Origin: Pirellulales bacterium
GTDB lineage: Bacteria; Planctomycetota; Planctomycetia; Pirellulales; DATAWG01
DNA length: 37,739 nucleotides
Direction of reading: 5' to 3'
Assembly: GCA_035939775.1 (NCBI GenBank)
Contig: DASZFO010000071.1
Location: 1-37,739 of the forward strand
Shown: positions 15,111-22,584 of the stretch, piece by piece
How the letters are laid out: every line of letters starts with the position of its first letter
Position numbering within the stretch: position 1 is the first letter of the stretch
The notes under the pieces: model-generated
The model's input: only the letters and a program-made list of their open reading frames with translations
What the model was told of the DNA's origin: nothing
Databases searched by the model: none
Program-made: the position numbers and the translations under genes

Positions 15111-15526
15111 TCCAAAACGAGGGCGAAAATGCCCATTGCGTTTCGGCCAATCGCCCGGCACGAACTGAAGAAATCCACGGCCGAACCCGCTCCTGGACGA
15201 TCTGGACGCGTCGGACGATGTTTTGCAGCTCTTTCCATGAGGGCTTCTTCTCCTATCTCCGGCGCCGATTGAGCCTCGTCGTCGCAAAGCCGGTCCTTTG
15301 GAGCCATTCCTTAGCCTCCGTCTTTGTTCCCTGGCCATTGCTGCTGGTTCGGATAAGTTCGTCCAGTTCGTCCGTAATCCACAAGTCATGCGAGCGCGTC
15401 GTCGGCCTCTGACACCAGGCGGTCGGTCGGCAAATGTAGATCGTTCATCATCGAAGCCCGTTCCTGCACGCCGCGATCGCCCTGGGCAGCCTTGCTCCGG
15501 CTGCCCGCGGTCGGGAAAATGCGGCC
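15111..15526. other. Gene-free stretch with a possible - strand relic and promoter cassette 2
   Basis: No intact gene is visible. On the - strand an open stretch (about 15447-15256) reads LWITDELDELIRTSSNGQG and onward with protein-like composition, hits TAG at 15253-15255, and continues open in the same frame (WKELQNIVRRVQIVQERVRP). This could be a decayed gene, but the family is not recognised and chance cannot be excluded. The right end carries promoter cassette copy 2. Confidence 0.25.
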
Positions 15527-15529
15527 ATG
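15492..15529 (+). promoter_or_regulatory. Leaderless-type promoter cassette, copy 2
   Basis: TTGCTC (15492-15497), a 17-bp spacer, GAAAAT (15515-15520), GCGGCC, then ATG 15527. The spacer is one base shorter than in most copies. Confidence 0.5.
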
Positions 15530-15745
15530 CGGACCGAGCCGCCTCCGGACGGATTCTTCACTCGCGGTCGTGTAGAATGGCGGGCGGTGCGAGAGAGGCG
15601 CGAGGCAGATTATCAGCGTGCCAAGCTCGCGTTCCAGGATGGCGGTGGAGTGCGGCCCTCTATCAACGGTCGCCTCGAAGTCGATCCCGCAGACCAATCC
15701 GACAGGTTGCCCCAACCCCCTTTCGCAAACCCTGGAGACTCTTGA
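15527..15745 (+). CDS. Hypothetical 72-residue protein coupled to the next gene
   Basis: The ORF begins at the cassette ATG and encodes a charged 72-residue protein (Arg/Glu-rich centre, EWRAVRERREADYQRAKLAF) without membrane helix or known motif. Its TGA (15743-15745) overlaps the ATG of the zinc-ribbon gene by one base, an arrangement typical of translational coupling. No relative is recognised. It may be a real small protein, a relic, or merely a translated leader. Confidence 0.4.
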   Translation: MRTEPPPDGFFTRGRVEWRAVRERREADYQRAKLAFQDGGGVRPSINGRLEVDPADQSDRLPQPPFANPGDS

Positions 15746-15951
15746 TGGCATTCTGCCCGAAATGCAAAGGTGTTTTGGACGAGATGGCGTTGATATGCCC
15801 TCATTGTGGATTTGATTTTCCCTCGACGTATGTTGAGCGGCGCAATGGCATCGAGTTTTCTCGCCTTGCTGACGTTGCGCTGGTGGTTGCGGCGCTCATT
15901 ACGGGAGTTGGCTGCGCAGCCGCCGTAATCGGAGTGCCGATAGCATCGTAA
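15745..15951 (+). CDS. Zinc-ribbon small membrane protein, probably frameshifted
   Basis: This 68-residue product has a zinc ribbon at its start (C4, C7, C18 and C21 in CPKC and CPHC), then FDFPSTYVERRNG and a hydrophobic helix (about 43-64). GGAG lies 9 nt before ATG 15745. After the TAA at 15949-15951 the next frame stays open and encodes a second hydrophobic helix (LTALIGCPIAFLYQFALLIV, near 15963-16022) ending in FRSSR. This suggests that an original two-helix protein of about 105 residues has been cut by a one-base shift. The relic part has no start or ribosome site of its own. Confidence 0.65.
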   Translation: MAFCPKCKGVLDEMALICPHCGFDFPSTYVERRNGIEFSRLADVALVVAALITGVGCAAAVIGVPIAS

Positions 15952-16135
15952 ACGGACAATGGTTAACGGCGTTGATTGGTTGTCCGATCGCCTTTCTATA
16001 CCAATTCGCCTTGTTGATCGTTTTTCGTTCGAGTCGGCAAGCTGCAGCGACCCCAAGCCCTCGCGTCCGGCCGCGAGGAGTGAATCAGCCTCACGCTGGC
16101 CCCCAGGACCTTTCATTTTTTCAATTTGGAAACCG

Positions 16136-16211
16136 CACACTAGCCCGACGCGCCAGCGAGGGTTCTGGCTTTCCAAGGGAATTCCCACGCTTGCGCTTCG
16201 GGCTAGTGACT
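16136..16211. repeat. CACTAGCCCGA palindromic repeat
   Basis: CACTAGCCCGACGCGCCAGC at the left pairs with GCTTGCGCTTCGGGCTAGTG at the right (about 19 of 21 matches over the arms). It lies in the gap after the zinc-ribbon gene and may act as a terminator hairpin. The frame through it gives a meaningless ORF. Confidence 0.7.
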
Positions 16212-16276
16212 AAAGTGGTCGCCCCAAACCTCGTGATATGAAAAAGTAAGAAGCCCTGCGCTGGCCCCAGCATCGC

Positions 16277-16315
16277 TTGCTCCGACTGCCCGCGGGCGGA
16301 GATAATGCGACGATT
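16277..16315 (+). promoter_or_regulatory. Leaderless-type promoter cassette, copy 3 (start triplet ATT)
   Basis: TTGCTC (16277-16282), 18 bp, GATAAT (16301-16306), GCGACG, then ATT 16313 where other copies have ATG. Confidence 0.5.
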
Positions 16316-16357
16316 GGATTCAGCCTGCGCAACCTCATGCAGTGGAGATATCTATGA
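16313..16357 (+). pseudogene. FQFSLRTLL-family leader remnant overlapping a lipoprotein start
   Basis: From the expected start triplet (ATT) the frame reads IGFSLRNLMQWRYL and stops at TGA 16355-16357, which overlaps ATG 16354 (ATGA). Only the FSLR part of the family is recognisable. If translated from ATT, it could couple translation of the lipoprotein; otherwise it is debris. Confidence 0.4.
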
Positions 16358-16767
16358 GTCGTCTCTCGCATCGCCGCCACTTATTGCCCGTATGGACTCT
16401 GTTCGTGTCGCTCCTCACTCCGACTGGTTGCGGGCAGAACAACCAAACTCCGCCGAAGGAGAAGGATGTGGAGAAGGAGCTGGACGGTACAAGCACCGCG
16501 ATCGCATTAGGTGAGACCGAGCCACCGGTCCTCACGAAGGCGATCGCAGATAGAATCCGTCCAGGCTTATCGCAGGAAGAGGTACTGTCGTTGTTGCAGG
16601 ACGCAGCGCGGAACACACGCGCCGCCGGATCCTTGGATTCTGCGGTCGCCCTGGGCAAGTTGAATGACATTCGATTCGATCTGACCGTTAGTCAGGGCAA
16701 GCGGAAGTTGGTGTTGGCTTTCAAAGACCGCAAATTGGTAGACAAGACGCAGGAGGGATTGGAGTAG
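16354..16767 (+). CDS. BamE-like small lipoprotein
   Basis: This 137-residue protein has a signal peptide with lipobox TPTGC (Cys near 26), a polar Lys/Glu-rich linker, and a domain with IADRIRPGLSQEEVLSLL, reminiscent of the G-hydrophobic-S/T-x-x-E-V helix of BamE/SmpA-type domains, then RKLVLAFKDRKLVDKTQEGL. Exact function is unknown; it should be membrane-anchored on the periplasmic side. ATG 16354 is chosen because GGAG lies 7 nt upstream; ATG 16342 is also in frame. A related GMTEAEVE motif occurs in the lipoprotein at 21465-22376. Confidence 0.65.
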   Translation: MSRLSHRRHLLPVWTLFVSLLTPTGCGQNNQTPPKEKDVEKELDGTSTAIALGETEPPVLTKAIADRIRPGLSQEEVLSLLQDAARNTRAAGSLDSAVALGKLNDIRFDLTVSQGKRKLVLAFKDRKLVDKTQEGLE

Positions 16768-16781
16768 GACTCGCGCTCAAC

Positions 16782-16819
16782 CGCCCAGAATCAAGCCGCC
16801 CGCATCCCGCTGCGTCAAC
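16782..16819. repeat. 38-bp block repeated at 21403-21440
   Basis: CGCCCAGAATC followed by AAGCCGCCCGCATCCCGC matches 21403-21440 at 34 of 38 positions; all four differences are transitions. Here it follows the lipoprotein gene; at the other site it precedes one. Confidence 0.6.
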
Positions 16820-16900
16820 CGTGGGACGTTGAGAATCCCGCCCGGCGATGCGTTGGCCAGTGGGCTGCGGGGATCGTGACTCCCATGGGTCGATCATCTG

Positions 16901-16938
16901 TTGTCGGGCTGCCCGCGGTCGCGAATAATGCGGGCATG
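16901..16938 (+). promoter_or_regulatory. Leaderless-type promoter cassette, copy 4
   Basis: TTGTCG (16901-16906), a 17-bp spacer, AATAAT (16924-16929), GCGGGC, then ATG 16936. Confidence 0.5.
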
Positions 16939-17265
16939 CAAACCGAGGCGCCCCAAGCTGATCGGCCTGCTCAAAAACATCAAGGCCGGCACGGTCGTCT
17001 TGGGCGATACGATGAACGGAGCGGCCGCGCGAGCATAGGTATATTGCCTCGCGATTCGCTGGCGGATGGAAAGGCGGCGTTTGGAGCCGTCTCAGAGCCG
17101 AAGCCACTGGCCTTCGAGGCGGCTGTCGAGGCACCGTCGGTGAATCCGGAGTACGGCGAGGACTTTTGGATTCCGTTGGTCGGCGTGATGGATCTCGTGC
17201 TACCGGAATCGGATGTCCGGTGATCGCCGACTTCAAGACCAGCGGTGGCGGCGGAGAACCGCGAC
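16936..17265 (+). pseudogene. Relic of a PD-(D/E)XK (RecB-like) nuclease
   Basis: The frame from the cassette ATG runs to TGA 17221-17223. Its last third reads YGEDFWIPLVGVMDLVLPESD, and the next frame continues directly with PVIADFKTSGGGGEPRR. Joined across a missing base, these give the G-x-x-D ... D-F-K-T core of RecB/Cas4-type nucleases. The upstream half is poorly conserved, and a third frame near 16935-17035 also looks protein-like (PKLIGLLKNIKAGTVVLGD). The fragment is thus a broken, mosaic remnant with only the catalytic core visible. Full-length relatives have hundreds of residues more. Confidence 0.5.
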
Positions 17266-17272
17266 GACTCCT

Positions 17273-18988
17273 TTATTCCAGCCTAGACGGTTCCTTCCGC
17301 GATGCGTCCGAGGACTTCACGCCGCCGTCGGCCGCTGTTTCCCACAAGCCTTCGAGGGCACGCATTACTGCCTGGCGCTGCGGATAGTCATCTGCCCGCT
17401 CCTTGGCGGCCGCCGGTACGGCAGCGGTAGCGATCTCGTCCGTGGTTGCCTCGCGCGTGCGCATCACGTAGTCGAATCGCTGCATCTTCGGCCAAGGATC
17501 GGAACCCATATCGCGGATTTCATGCACGACCGAAAAATCCTGCTTGAGATAGGTCACATCCGCGCGGACGAAACTGCCGGACGCGCCCTGGTAGTAGACT
17601 TGCGCTCGCGGCAAGGGTTCGCCAGGAGTCGGAACGAGGCCGCGAATCGGATCGTGTTCCGAGAGCGACGGAGCATGGCACAGATAGCAGTTGCGCAGGT
17701 GGTTGATCCGCACCAATTCCGACTTGACCCAAACGCCCTTATCATTCTTGAACGGCAGACTGGGATCCGGCTGTTCCAGCATTTTGTTCAGTTCGGGAAG
17801 CGCCCCGACGTCGTTGACCGCAACTAACGCCCGCGCAGCGTGAATGGCAACCGGCGGCCAGGGATAGCGCAACCCGGCGAGAAGTTGTCGGCGATATTCG
17901 GATTTCGGCCGATCCTTAAGAGCGTCGCAAGCCGATTTCCGCACTGCGCTCGAAAGGTCATAGATCGCGCGATCGGCGAGCGCCGCACTGGCCTCTAGGG
18001 ATTTTATAATATCAAGCGATGCGATCAGTTGCAGCCGAACGGTTTGGTCGTGTGGTTGGAGCATTTGCACGAGCGTCGAAGTGGCCGTGAATTCATGAAT
18101 GTGAGGGTCGTTGCTCAGGATCGTAAGGAGTTCCGATTCAAAAGGCGCGCCCAATTTGCGGGCTGTTTCGATACTAAGAGCGGGATACCCGCGGCTCGAC
18201 TCCTCAACGAGCGGCATACGATCCAAGAACCGATGCAGGCCGGACGCAATCTTTTGGATTTCTTCCGCCTCGCCCGGCGACTTTCGACAGGTCGCGCCGC
18301 GACGGAACGGAATGCCCGCCAATTCGGGATGGCGCGAGGCAAGGTCGGGAATCAACGAATTCTCCGCAAGCACAAGCACGGTGGTCGACCCACGTTTGCC
18401 GGCCGCTGCGTTCGGCACCGACTTGACGATGCCAGGCAACGAAAGCAAATCGAGTTCAATCGAATTCATTTGCAAATCGCGCGATAATTCTTCGGCGCTC
18501 TGCACATGATCCAAACCGGCCAATCCTCGATCGACAACCGCTTCGACGAGGTCCCTTGAATTCTGCCGAGCACGGGACAATCGTTTGTCGTTGGCGCGGT
18601 CTGGATGCCCAGATGGCAAGGCCGCGGTCGAATGGGCGGTCGGATCTTCCTTCTTGGCAGGCGCCAACGTCTGTAGTGCGTCGCGATGCGCTAGCGTCGG
18701 CCGCGGATCGAAATCGAGCGCGGATTCGGAGCCGGACAACGAGATTTGAGCGATAGAGGCGGCCAACAGAGCCGGCGGATGGATCTGCATTGTCGGGGCT
18801 GAGAAATCCTGAAGCGAGGGCGTTTGCTCAAGGGCGGGTGGCGGTGCCGCGGGCCAGAAAACTCTTGCCACGCCGAAAACGACTAAAAAAGAGGCGATGA
18901 CCGTCCCACTCCAAACGGCCGCCCAATTCGTCGCATAGGGAGCCTCGATATGAGTGCCATGCAGCGGACCGGTGGATGAAGCAGGCAT
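17273..18988 (-). CDS. HEAT-repeat protein with a CXXCH heme motif and membrane anchor
   Basis: This 571-residue protein has one hydrophobic helix near the N-terminus (about 22-42, AVWSGTVIASFLVVFGVARVF), a Pro/Ala-rich linker, then an alpha-helical repeat region resembling HEAT repeats (for example SLEASAALADRAIYDLSSAV and PPVAIHAARALVAVNDVGAL). Near residues 434-438 it has a single CYLCH motif, the pattern for covalent c-type heme. HEAT plus CXXCH proteins are common in planctomycetes but their reactions are mostly unknown. ATG 18988 is preferred because GGAGG lies 8-9 nt upstream; a TTG at 19129 would extend it by 47 residues. It is one of only two - strand genes in the middle region. Confidence 0.78.
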   Translation of the reverse strand: MPASSTGPLHGTHIEAPYATNWAAVWSGTVIASFLVVFGVARVFWPAAPPPALEQTPSLQDFSAPTMQIHPPALLAASIAQISLSGSESALDFDPRPTLAHRDALQTLAPAKKEDPTAHSTAALPSGHPDRANDKRLSRARQNSRDLVEAVVDRGLAGLDHVQSAEELSRDLQMNSIELDLLSLPGIVKSVPNAAAGKRGSTTVLVLAENSLIPDLASRHPELAGIPFRRGATCRKSPGEAEEIQKIASGLHRFLDRMPLVEESSRGYPALSIETARKLGAPFESELLTILSNDPHIHEFTATSTLVQMLQPHDQTVRLQLIASLDIIKSLEASAALADRAIYDLSSAVRKSACDALKDRPKSEYRRQLLAGLRYPWPPVAIHAARALVAVNDVGALPELNKMLEQPDPSLPFKNDKGVWVKSELVRINHLRNCYLCHAPSLSEHDPIRGLVPTPGEPLPRAQVYYQGASGSFVRADVTYLKQDFSVVHEIRDMGSDPWPKMQRFDYVMRTREATTDEIATAAVPAAAKERADDYPQRQAVMRALEGLWETAADGGVKSSDASRKEPSRLE

Positions 18989-19099
18989 TGTCGCAACCTC
19001 CAGAGCTTGCGTCGGGAGCGGAAGCAGAAGCGGTCTCTTGCTGCGTGGCGGTGTTTCTTTAGTTCGTTTGGTCGGAGCGGTTTTCTTCCATCGGCCGAT

Positions 19100-19129
19100 A
19101 TTATCATCCTCACCTGCCGCAGATTGCAA
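19100..19129 (-). promoter_or_regulatory. Promoter for the HEAT/CXXCH gene
   Basis: On the - strand TTGCAA (19129-19124), an 18-bp spacer and GATAAT (19105-19100) form a good promoter. The leader to ATG 18988 is about 105 nt with a proper ribosome site, so this gene is not leaderless. The sequence loosely resembles the + strand cassettes. Confidence 0.5.
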
Positions 19130-19195
19130 GCAGACGTGGTGCGAGAGACAGGATGAAGCGCTGCGTCAGGCGAGGAGCGCTAAGGCGATTACACC

Positions 19196-19234
19196 TTGCT
19201 CCGGCCTCCCGCGGTAGCGGATAATGCGACAGCG
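19196..19234 (+). promoter_or_regulatory. Leaderless-type promoter cassette, copy 5 (start triplet GCG)
   Basis: TTGCTC (19196-19201), 18 bp, GATAAT (19220-19225), GCGACA, then GCG where ATG is expected. It precedes the MITE-split pseudogene. Confidence 0.5.
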
Positions 19235-19496
19235 AAGCGGCGTTTTCAGTTTAGAGCCTACCCAAAAACCGCCTGGGCAAAGGGGACAGTCCCCGTTTTG
19301 CTCCGCCGACCATCGCGGCGATGGTGCCCGCGCAAAAGGGGGACAGTCCCCGGCGGTTTTCGGATAGGCTCTAAGCCTGCGCTCACTGTCGATCGTCGTC
19401 GCGTTGCTGACGGTGGTCGGCGGTGATGTCGGACGGCGGGCTGAGATTGTGCGTGAGCGGACGCGATTTGTCGGGCGGCTAATCACCCCAGACTAG
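19232..19496 (+). pseudogene. FQFSLRTLL-type membrane-protein gene split by a MITE
   Basis: Left of the MITE the frame reads AKRRFQF. Right of it the frame continues SLRSLSIVVALLTVVGGDVG, then RRAEIVRERTRFVG, to TAG 19494-19496. Removing the 118-bp element and one 3-bp target copy restores CAG TTT AGC CTG, that is FQFSLRS, in frame. The rebuilt protein has the family plan: basic start, FQFSLR, one membrane helix, short basic tail. The start codon is also lost (GCG), so the gene is dead. The ThuA gene starts 5 bp after its stop. Confidence 0.7.
19254..19371. mobile_element. 118-bp palindromic MITE-like element, arm type B
   Basis: The ends GAGCCTACCCAAAAACCGCC and GGCGGTTTTCGGATAGGCTC form the inverted repeat. 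The core has two GGGGACAGTCCCC palindromes around a short CCATCGCGGCGATGG hairpin that accounts for the extra length. It is flanked by TTA (19251-19253) and TAA (19372-19374). Confidence 0.75.
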
Positions 19497-19500
19497 CATC

Positions 19501-20277
19501 ATGATCCTCTTCCAAGCCCTTGGCATCTCAATCGCAGTTGTCGCTCTATGCGGGTGTGCGAATAGCACGCCGTCCCCAACAAGTGCGACAACGCAGCCCA
19601 CCTTCAACGTGCTCGTCGTCACCTCACGCGCCAAAGACCACTCGAAAATGATCGCGGCCGCGGCTCCCATGTTGAAGATGATGGCAACCGACAACCATTT
19701 CGATGTGGATATTACGGATGACGACACGGTCATCAATGATGCCAATCTCGCCCGGTATCAGGTCTTCGTTCAATTGCAGGAAGCGCCGTTTGATATGACC
19801 CCGCAGGAGCAGGCGGCTCTACAGAAATTCATCGAGGAGGGGCACGGCTGGGTTGGCATTCATGCGGCTGGGCTGACCGGCCGGGAATTTCTGGCGCCCG
19901 GCATGACTTACTGGAGCTGGTTCGAAACCTTCCTGGGCGGTGTGGTCTATTCGCCTCACCCGCCGTATCAGAAGGGCACGCTGGTCGTCGAGGATCACAA
20001 TCATCCCATCACCAGAAACCTTCCCGACCGGATGGTCATCTCCGATGAGTGGTACGAGTTTGATAAGAGCCCGCGGCCGCACGTTCACGTGCTGGCGCAC
20101 GCGGATGAATCGACCTACAAGCAGAAGAAGCCGATGGGTGATCATCCCATGATTTGGATCAATGAGAAGTATCGGCGGATGGTTTACATCGCCATCGGCC
20201 ATGATGCTTCGCTCTGCTTGAACCGCGATTTCGAAGTGCTGGTGCGCGACGCGATCTTTTGGGCGGACTCTCAATAA
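19501..20277 (+). CDS. ThuA-domain lipoprotein 1
   Basis: This 258-residue protein has a lipobox (ALCGC, Cys19), a Thr/Ser linker, and a ThuA-like (trehalose utilisation, glutamine-amidotransferase-like fold) domain: FNVLVVTSRAKDHSKMIAAA, then QVFVQLQEAPFDMTPQEQAA, LQKFIEEGHGWVGIHAAGL, and GDHPMIWINEKYRRMVYIAIGHD. Enzymatic activity of such domains is mostly unproven; many are linked to sugar or glycoside metabolism in planctomycetes. It is followed by a paralogue 59 bp downstream, so the two likely form an operon. No Shine-Dalgarno site is visible before ATG 19501. Confidence 0.85.
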   Translation: MILFQALGISIAVVALCGCANSTPSPTSATTQPTFNVLVVTSRAKDHSKMIAAAAPMLKMMATDNHFDVDITDDDTVINDANLARYQVFVQLQEAPFDMTPQEQAALQKFIEEGHGWVGIHAAGLTGREFLAPGMTYWSWFETFLGGVVYSPHPPYQKGTLVVEDHNHPITRNLPDRMVISDEWYEFDKSPRPHVHVLAHADESTYKQKKPMGDHPMIWINEKYRRMVYIAIGHDASLCLNRDFEVLVRDAIFWADSQ

Positions 20278-20336
20278 CGAATTCGTAGCTGCGACGCCGG
20301 CGCCGCATCCGCAGTCGCAGTCGGAAGAGAATCAAT

Positions 20337-21119
20337 ATGAACCGCTTTGGTCGCTGTGCCAATGCGATTGCCTTCTGCATTCTCGTTGGCTGTCAAACTA
20401 ATAATCCGAAGGTCGCGACTGGTCCACCGCCGTTTCACGTGCTCGTGATGGCTGAGACCGGCGGCGTGCACGCTCCGTTCGTTGCCGCGGCAAAGTCCTG
20501 GCTTGCGGATCAGGCGGCAAAGCAGCACTTCACGCTGGACTACATCGAGAACGCCGACCGGATCAACGATGAGTTTCTTTCGCACTACCAGCTTTTTCTG
20601 CAACTGAACTATCCACCGTACGGCTGGAGTCCCACCGCCATGGCGGCGTTCCAGAAATACCTGACCGAAGGCAGGGGCGGTTGGGTGGGCCTGCATCACG
20701 CATCGCTGCTCGGCGATTTTGATGGTTACCATGTCTGGCCTTGGTATGACCAGTTCATGGGCGGCATCATCTGGAAAGACTACATTCCCAAATTCGCTTC
20801 GGGAATAGTCAACGTCGAAGACGCAAATCATCCGGTGATGAAGGGCATCCCGGCCTCGTTCGTCATCAAGAAGGAAGAATGGTACACGTACGACAAAAGT
20901 CCCCGCCAAAATGTGCATGTGATCGCTAGCGTGGATGAGTCGACCTATATCCCCAATGGCCGCGTGAAGATGGGAGATCATCCGGTGATTTGGACGAACG
21001 ATAAGATCAAAGCACGCAACGTCTATATTTTCATGGGTCATTCGCCGGTGCTGTTTGATGACATCGCCTACAAGGCAATTCTGACAAACGGGATTCTGTG
21101 GGCGGCAGGGCGGAACTAA
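20337..21119 (+). CDS. ThuA-domain lipoprotein 2
   Basis: This 260-residue paralogue of the preceding gene has a lipobox (LVGC, Cys19) and the same domain order: FHVLVMAETGGVHAPFVAAA, LTEGRGGWVGLHHASLLGDF, WYTYDKSPRQNVHVIASVDE and GDHPVIWTNDKIKARNVYIF. GGAAG lies about 10 nt before ATG 20337. The two proteins should sit side by side on the periplasmic face of a membrane. Moderate divergence points to an old duplication. Confidence 0.85.
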   Translation: MNRFGRCANAIAFCILVGCQTNNPKVATGPPPFHVLVMAETGGVHAPFVAAAKSWLADQAAKQHFTLDYIENADRINDEFLSHYQLFLQLNYPPYGWSPTAMAAFQKYLTEGRGGWVGLHHASLLGDFDGYHVWPWYDQFMGGIIWKDYIPKFASGIVNVEDANHPVMKGIPASFVIKKEEWYTYDKSPRQNVHVIASVDESTYIPNGRVKMGDHPVIWTNDKIKARNVYIFMGHSPVLFDDIAYKAILTNGILWAAGRN

Positions 21120-21228
21120 CAAGCGAAGGCGGACGTGAGATCACTCCGGTAGCCGATGAGCGCGAGCATCGAGCGGCGAATCGATTCAGCCAGATGGCCG
21201 TCCCGCGTTATGCGGCTGAGAGTATCCC

Positions 21229-21267
21229 TTGCTCCGGCGGCCCGCGGTCGGGGACAATGCGGCCATG
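21229..21267 (+). promoter_or_regulatory. Leaderless-type promoter cassette, copy 6
   Basis: TTGCTC (21229-21234), 18 bp, GACAAT (21253-21258), GCGGCC, then ATG 21265. Confidence 0.55.
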
Positions 21268-21378
21268 CTAGCCCAAATCGAAACGATCGACGTGGGGATT
21301 CTTCTTGCCGTCGTGTTGATCCTCATCGGGAATAGATTGCCTCTCGTGCTGGGCCCACTCCGATGGCTTCGCGATTAA
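21265..21378 (+). CDS. 37-residue single-helix membrane peptide
   Basis: The ORF starts exactly at the cassette ATG and encodes MLAQIETIDVGILLAVVLIL followed by IGNRLPLVLGPLRWLRD. It is clearly related to the N-terminus of the membrane protein at 25561-26085 (ETMDVAIVVTVVLLLNGNSL) but stops before the FQFSLRTLL part. It may be a truncated paralogue or a real one-helix peptide. Confidence 0.5.
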   Translation: MLAQIETIDVGILLAVVLILIGNRLPLVLGPLRWLRD

Positions 21379-21402
21379 CAGTGTCAGCCGGGCGTTTGCG
21401 TT

Positions 21403-21440
21403 CGCCCAGAATCGAGCCGCCCGCGTCCCGCTGCATCGAC
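21403..21440. repeat. 38-bp block repeated at 16782-16819
   Basis: This lies just upstream of the lipoprotein gene starting at 21465. It is 34/38 identical to the earlier copy with four transitions. On the - strand three of these are silent in one frame (VDAAG-GRLDSG), which may hint at a former coding segment. Confidence 0.6.
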
Positions 21441-21452
21441 CACAGGACTTGG

Positions 21453-21467
21453 TATGATGGGGGTATG
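21453..21467 (+). promoter_or_regulatory. TATGAT-N6-ATG leaderless-type start
   Basis: TATGAT (21453-21458) lies exactly six bases before ATG 21465. The sequence upstream is not the cassette, and no good -35 is visible. Confidence 0.4.
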
Positions 21468-22376
21468 GACGCGTCCTCTCCGTACGATTCTTGTTGCGCT
21501 TTCCAACTGATGCTGGCGATCGCGTTTCTGTCAGGGTGCGGCGGCGCCCCAAGTGACAATAAGGCGAAAGATGAAAACTTGAGCCATACGGACAGTCTCG
21601 GAGGCCGCGCCGAGCCACAATCCGCAAGCGCCCTACTTTCCTCCGCTGATTACGCGGCATTCCGTCCGGGAAGATCAAAGACCGAAATTCTCAATGAACT
21701 CGATTGGCGCGGCAATTTCCAGACGGCGACCGAATATAATGGAAAAAGTGCTTCTGCGATCAGCTACGGCGTCGATGGAGGACCCTTGAGCAACAACGGC
21801 CGCGAGATTTGGGCGATATTTGTTGACGATAAGTTTGAAAAACTTGTCGAACCGCCACCGGGGAACCCGGAGTGGGCTAAAACCCCGCGAATCGAGATCG
21901 GCGACTTTGGCTACCTCAAGCGTGCGACCGAGAGTAACGCCGTCAGAATTGCCGATCTGGAAAAGGAGATAGCAGCACACCCTGCTCCTTCGCATGTGGA
22001 CTGGGGCCTAACGGCGGTTTTTCTTGCCTTCTCGCCAGCGCTTGAGGCGAAGCGCGCGCCTGCCTTGAAAAAGAACAGAGCGCTACGTGATGAGTATAAC
22101 GCTGCACGGCTGAAGATTGGGATGACCGAGGCCGAGGTCGAGTCCATATTTAAGGCGAAGCCGTTGCGATCGGGCGAGGTGAAAGCGGGCTCATTCAAAG
22201 TCTACGGGAGTGCAGAGTCGCTCGACATCACGGCTTATCTTCACTATTCGAATGTCCTGGTGTTATTCCGTGAGGGCAAGCTCGTGGGAGTCGACAGCGG
22301 GGATATCCCTGGAGGGGAGGACGGGCTTCGACGGATTCGGGAAGGCTTTATTTATTTGCTTCCTCAGCAGAACTAA
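21465..22376 (+). CDS. Lipoprotein with a BamE-like C-terminal domain
   Basis: This 303-residue protein has a signal peptide ending in the lipobox AFLSGC (Cys25), a variable middle part with VDGGPLSNNGREIWAIFVDD, and a C-terminal part with ARLKIGMTEAEVESIFKAKP, a motif like that of BamE/SmpA domains. It is predicted to be anchored in a membrane with the body in the periplasm; no partner is identifiable. ATG 21465 is chosen because it gives a proper lipoprotein signal and has the TATGAT-N6 geometry. An open extension to 21363 would overlap the 38-bp repeat and the 37-residue ORF. Confidence 0.7.
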   Translation: MDASSPYDSCCAFQLMLAIAFLSGCGGAPSDNKAKDENLSHTDSLGGRAEPQSASALLSSADYAAFRPGRSKTEILNELDWRGNFQTATEYNGKSASAISYGVDGGPLSNNGREIWAIFVDDKFEKLVEPPPGNPEWAKTPRIEIGDFGYLKRATESNAVRIADLEKEIAAHPAPSHVDWGLTAVFLAFSPALEAKRAPALKKNRALRDEYNAARLKIGMTEAEVESIFKAKPLRSGEVKAGSFKVYGSAESLDITAYLHYSNVLVLFREGKLVGVDSGDIPGGEDGLRRIREGFIYLLPQQN

Positions 22377-22443
22377 TGATTGAATGGCCCTGACCTCCCG
22401 CATTGCAGCACGGAGTGAGTCAGCACGCCACCCCGCGTATCTC

Positions 22444-22482
22444 TTGCTCGGGCTGCCCACGGTCGGGGATAATGTGGCCATG
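22444..22482 (+). promoter_or_regulatory. Leaderless-type promoter cassette, copy 7
   Basis: TTGCTC (22444-22449), 18 bp, GATAAT (22468-22473), GTGGCC, then ATG 22480. The frame from this ATG encodes only 13 residues (MQDEPLKARIAVA) and stops at 22521, 63 bp before the next gene. Confidence 0.55.
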
Positions 22483-22584
22483 CAAGACGAGCCGCTGAAA
22501 GCGAGAATCGCTGTCGCTTAATGCTGGGTCAACCAGCGTCGGTCGGCATATCACGAATTATCTATCTCCCAGAAGGAGGCCCGC

